From positions 1 through 14,692 of the forward strand of contig JBFHNV010000153.1 in NCBI GenBank assembly GCA_041593595.1: 14,692 bases of DNA. The letters are read 5' to 3'. Both the position numbers and the translations under genes were made by a program. Source of the DNA: JBFHNV01 sp041593595 (lineage in GTDB: Bacteria > Pseudomonadota > Gammaproteobacteria > HK1). The notes beneath the pieces were generated by a model. It had not been told where the DNA came from. It ran no database searches and saw only the letters and a list, made by a program, of their open reading frames with translations. Below, one piece after another: positions 13,247-14,692 of the stretch. Each line of letters begins with the position of its first letter. The first letter of the stretch is position 1.

Positions 13247-13852
13247 ATGCCGATCTTCAAGGTGCTGCACCTGCTGTTCAGCCCCAAGTCGGGCTGGACC
13301 GCCATCAAGGGCAAGAACTACGGTGCGCTGCAGGCGTTCCTCGGCCATACCCTGCCGTTCGCGCTGATCCCGCCGGTGTGCGGCTACCTGGGCACCACCC
13401 GCACCGGCTGGAGCCTGGGGCTGGATCGGCCGGTGAGGATCAGCCCCGAGAGCGCGCTGCCGATCTCCATCCTCTACTTCCTCGCGCTGCTGGTGGCCAC
13501 CCTCGCCGTGGCATGGGCGGTGCACTGGATGGCGCGCACCTACAGCGCCAGGCAGTCCTTCGCCACCGGGCTGGTGCTCGCCAGCATGACCGCGACGCCG
13601 CTGTTCCTGGTGGGCTTCGCCCAGCTCACGCCGGAGCCGTGGCTGAACCTGGTGCTGGGGCTGCCGGCGCTGGCGTGGACCGTGGTGCTGTTCTACACCG
13701 GCGTGCCCATCATGCTCGAGGTCAGCGAGGAGCGCGGCTTCCTGCTCGCATCCGCGGTGCTCGCATTCGGCCTGGTGACGCTGGTGGCCATGATCGTCGT
13801 GACCGTCCTGCTGTGGGGCTTCGGCCTCGCGCCCACCTTCGTCTCCGCCTGA
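13247..13852 (+). CDS. Yip1-family membrane protein
   Basis: This 201-residue protein begins MPIFKVLHLLFSPKSGWTAI, the typical opening of bacterial Yip1-domain proteins, and has about five membrane segments (roughly 28-49, 70-92, 106-126, 132-155 and 166-190). The ATG is preceded by GGGAGGGG with a 10-base spacer; the frame is open far upstream but only as a shadow of korA. It ends 16 bases before the ccoN start in the same direction, so the two are likely co-transcribed under the FNR box. The function of bacterial Yip1 proteins is largely unknown; position suggests a link to assembly or membrane placement of cbb3 oxidase, which is inference. Confidence 0.88.
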   Translation: MPIFKVLHLLFSPKSGWTAIKGKNYGALQAFLGHTLPFALIPPVCGYLGTTRTGWSLGLDRPVRISPESALPISILYFLALLVATLAVAWAVHWMARTYSARQSFATGLVLASMTATPLFLVGFAQLTPEPWLNLVLGLPALAWTVVLFYTGVPIMLEVSEERGFLLASAVLAFGLVTLVAMIVVTVLLWGFGLAPTFVSA

Positions 13853-13868
13853 AGCCGGGAGCCTGCCA

Positions 13869-14692
13869 GTGACCGATCGCACAGCCACCGCCGGCGACGT
13901 GCCCACCTACGACTACACCGTGGTGCGCCAGTTCTCCATCATGACCATCGTGTGGGGCGTGGTGGGGATGCTGGTGGGCGTGATCATCGCCGCCCAGCTC
14001 GCCTGGCCGGCGCTCAACTTCGACATCCCCTGGCTCACCTACGGCCGGCTGCGCCCGCTGCACACCAACGCGGTGATCTTCGCCTTCGGCGGCAGCGCCC
14101 TGTTCGCCACCTCGTACTACTGCGTGCAGCGCACCTGCCACGCGCGCCTGTTCGGCGGGCCGCTGGTGCCCTTCACCTTCTGGGGCTGGCAGGCGGTCAT
14201 CGTGCTTGCGGCCATCACCCTGCCGCTCGGGTACACATCGTCGAAGGAGTACGCCGAGCTCGAGTGGCCCATCGACATCCTCATCACCCTGGTGTGGGTG
14301 TCCTACGCGGTGGTGTTCCTCGGCACCATCGTCAAGCGCAAGGTGAAGCACATCTACGTGGCGAACTGGTTCTATGCCGCCTTCATCCTGGCGGTGGCGA
14401 TGCTGCACGTGGTCAACAGCGCGGTGGTGCCGGTGAGCTTCTGGAAGTCCTACTCGGCCTACGCGGGCGTGCAGGACGCGATGATCCAGTGGTGGTACGG
14501 CCACAACGCGGTCGGGTTCTTCCTCACCGCCGGCTTCCTCGGCATGATGTACTACTTCGTGCCGAAGCAGGCGGGGCGGCCCATCTACTCCTACCGCCTG
14601 TCCATCGTGCACTTCTGGGCGCTGGTGTTCACCTACATCTGGGCCGGTCCTCACCACCTGCACTACACGGCGCTGCCCGACTGGGCCCAGTC
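13869..14692 (+). CDS. ccoN: cbb3-type cytochrome c oxidase subunit I, 3' end beyond window
   Basis: The first 274 residues of the catalytic heme-copper subunit of cbb3 oxidase, which reduces oxygen to water with high affinity at low oxygen tension. The full protein is normally about 475 residues, so about 200 are missing. The GTG start follows GGGAG by seven bases. Key residues are all at a constant offset of five from Pseudomonas stutzeri CcoN: His65 (RPLHTNAVIFAFG, low-spin heme b), His212 (WWYGHNAVGFF, CuB), Tyr256 (cross-linked tyrosine) and His262-His263 (WAGPHHLHYTALPDW, CuB). At least six membrane segments are visible. The remaining ccoOQP genes would be expected just to the right of the window. 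Confidence 0.97.
   Translation, partial: MTDRTATAGDVPTYDYTVVRQFSIMTIVWGVVGMLVGVIIAAQLAWPALNFDIPWLTYGRLRPLHTNAVIFAFGGSALFATSYYCVQRTCHARLFGGPLVPFTFWGWQAVIVLAAITLPLGYTSSKEYAELEWPIDILITLVWVSYAVVFLGTIVKRKVKHIYVANWFYAAFILAVAMLHVVNSAVVPVSFWKSYSAYAGVQDAMIQWWYGHNAVGFFLTAGFLGMMYYFVPKQAGRPIYSYRLSIVHFWALVFTYIWAGPHHLHYTALPDWAQ

Overview
The window is a very GC-rich stretch of a bacterial chromosome. The gene set (attenuated ilvGM, EipA/DUF1134, cbb3 oxidase, FNR with its cluster cysteines, FixL/FixJ, fused-subunit KorA) suggests a high-GC proteobacterium, most likely a gammaproteobacterium of the Chromatiales/Ectothiorhodospiraceae kind. That placement is an inference from gene content; there is no rRNA or other marker here.

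Region 1 (1-4320, minus strand). A branched-chain amino acid locus is read right to left: a promoter, a 25-codon leader peptide (ilvL) with nine consecutive Leu/Val/Ile codons, a 13-bp terminator hairpin with a matching antiterminator pairing, then ilvG and ilvM, the two subunits of acetohydroxyacid synthase. Downstream lies a long coiled-coil lipoprotein, cut by the left edge of the window, whose second half is a tandem array of 28-residue repeats.

Region 2 (4418-6817, plus strand). Three closely spaced genes encode exported envelope proteins: an EipA (DUF1134) protein, a glycine-zipper/SH3 surface antigen and an unrecognised secreted protein.

Region 3 (6863-12943, minus strand). In transcription order: korA-korB (2-oxoacid:ferredoxin oxidoreductase), a soluble FixL-like PAS kinase, its FixJ-type regulator (4-base overlap), a stand-alone receiver protein, and an FNR-type regulator with all four presumptive Fe-S cysteines. 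The receiver gene has an FNR box exactly 41.5 bp upstream of its predicted start point. The fnr gene is preceded by two identical 16-bp palindromes of TAC-N10-GTA form with 7-2-7 geometry, a plausible target for the FixJ-type protein.

Region 4 (12944-14692, plus strand). A regulatory intergenic region with a second FNR box, two dyads and a sigma-54-like element leads into a Yip1-type membrane protein and the start of ccoN, the catalytic subunit of cbb3 cytochrome oxidase (cut by the right edge).

Taken together, regions 3 and 4 look like an oxygen-response module: a FixL-like sensor and FixJ feed fnr, and FNR in turn drives the high-affinity oxidase and a FixT-like receiver that could feed back on the kinase. 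The order and the binding sites are visible in the sequence; the wiring is inferred.
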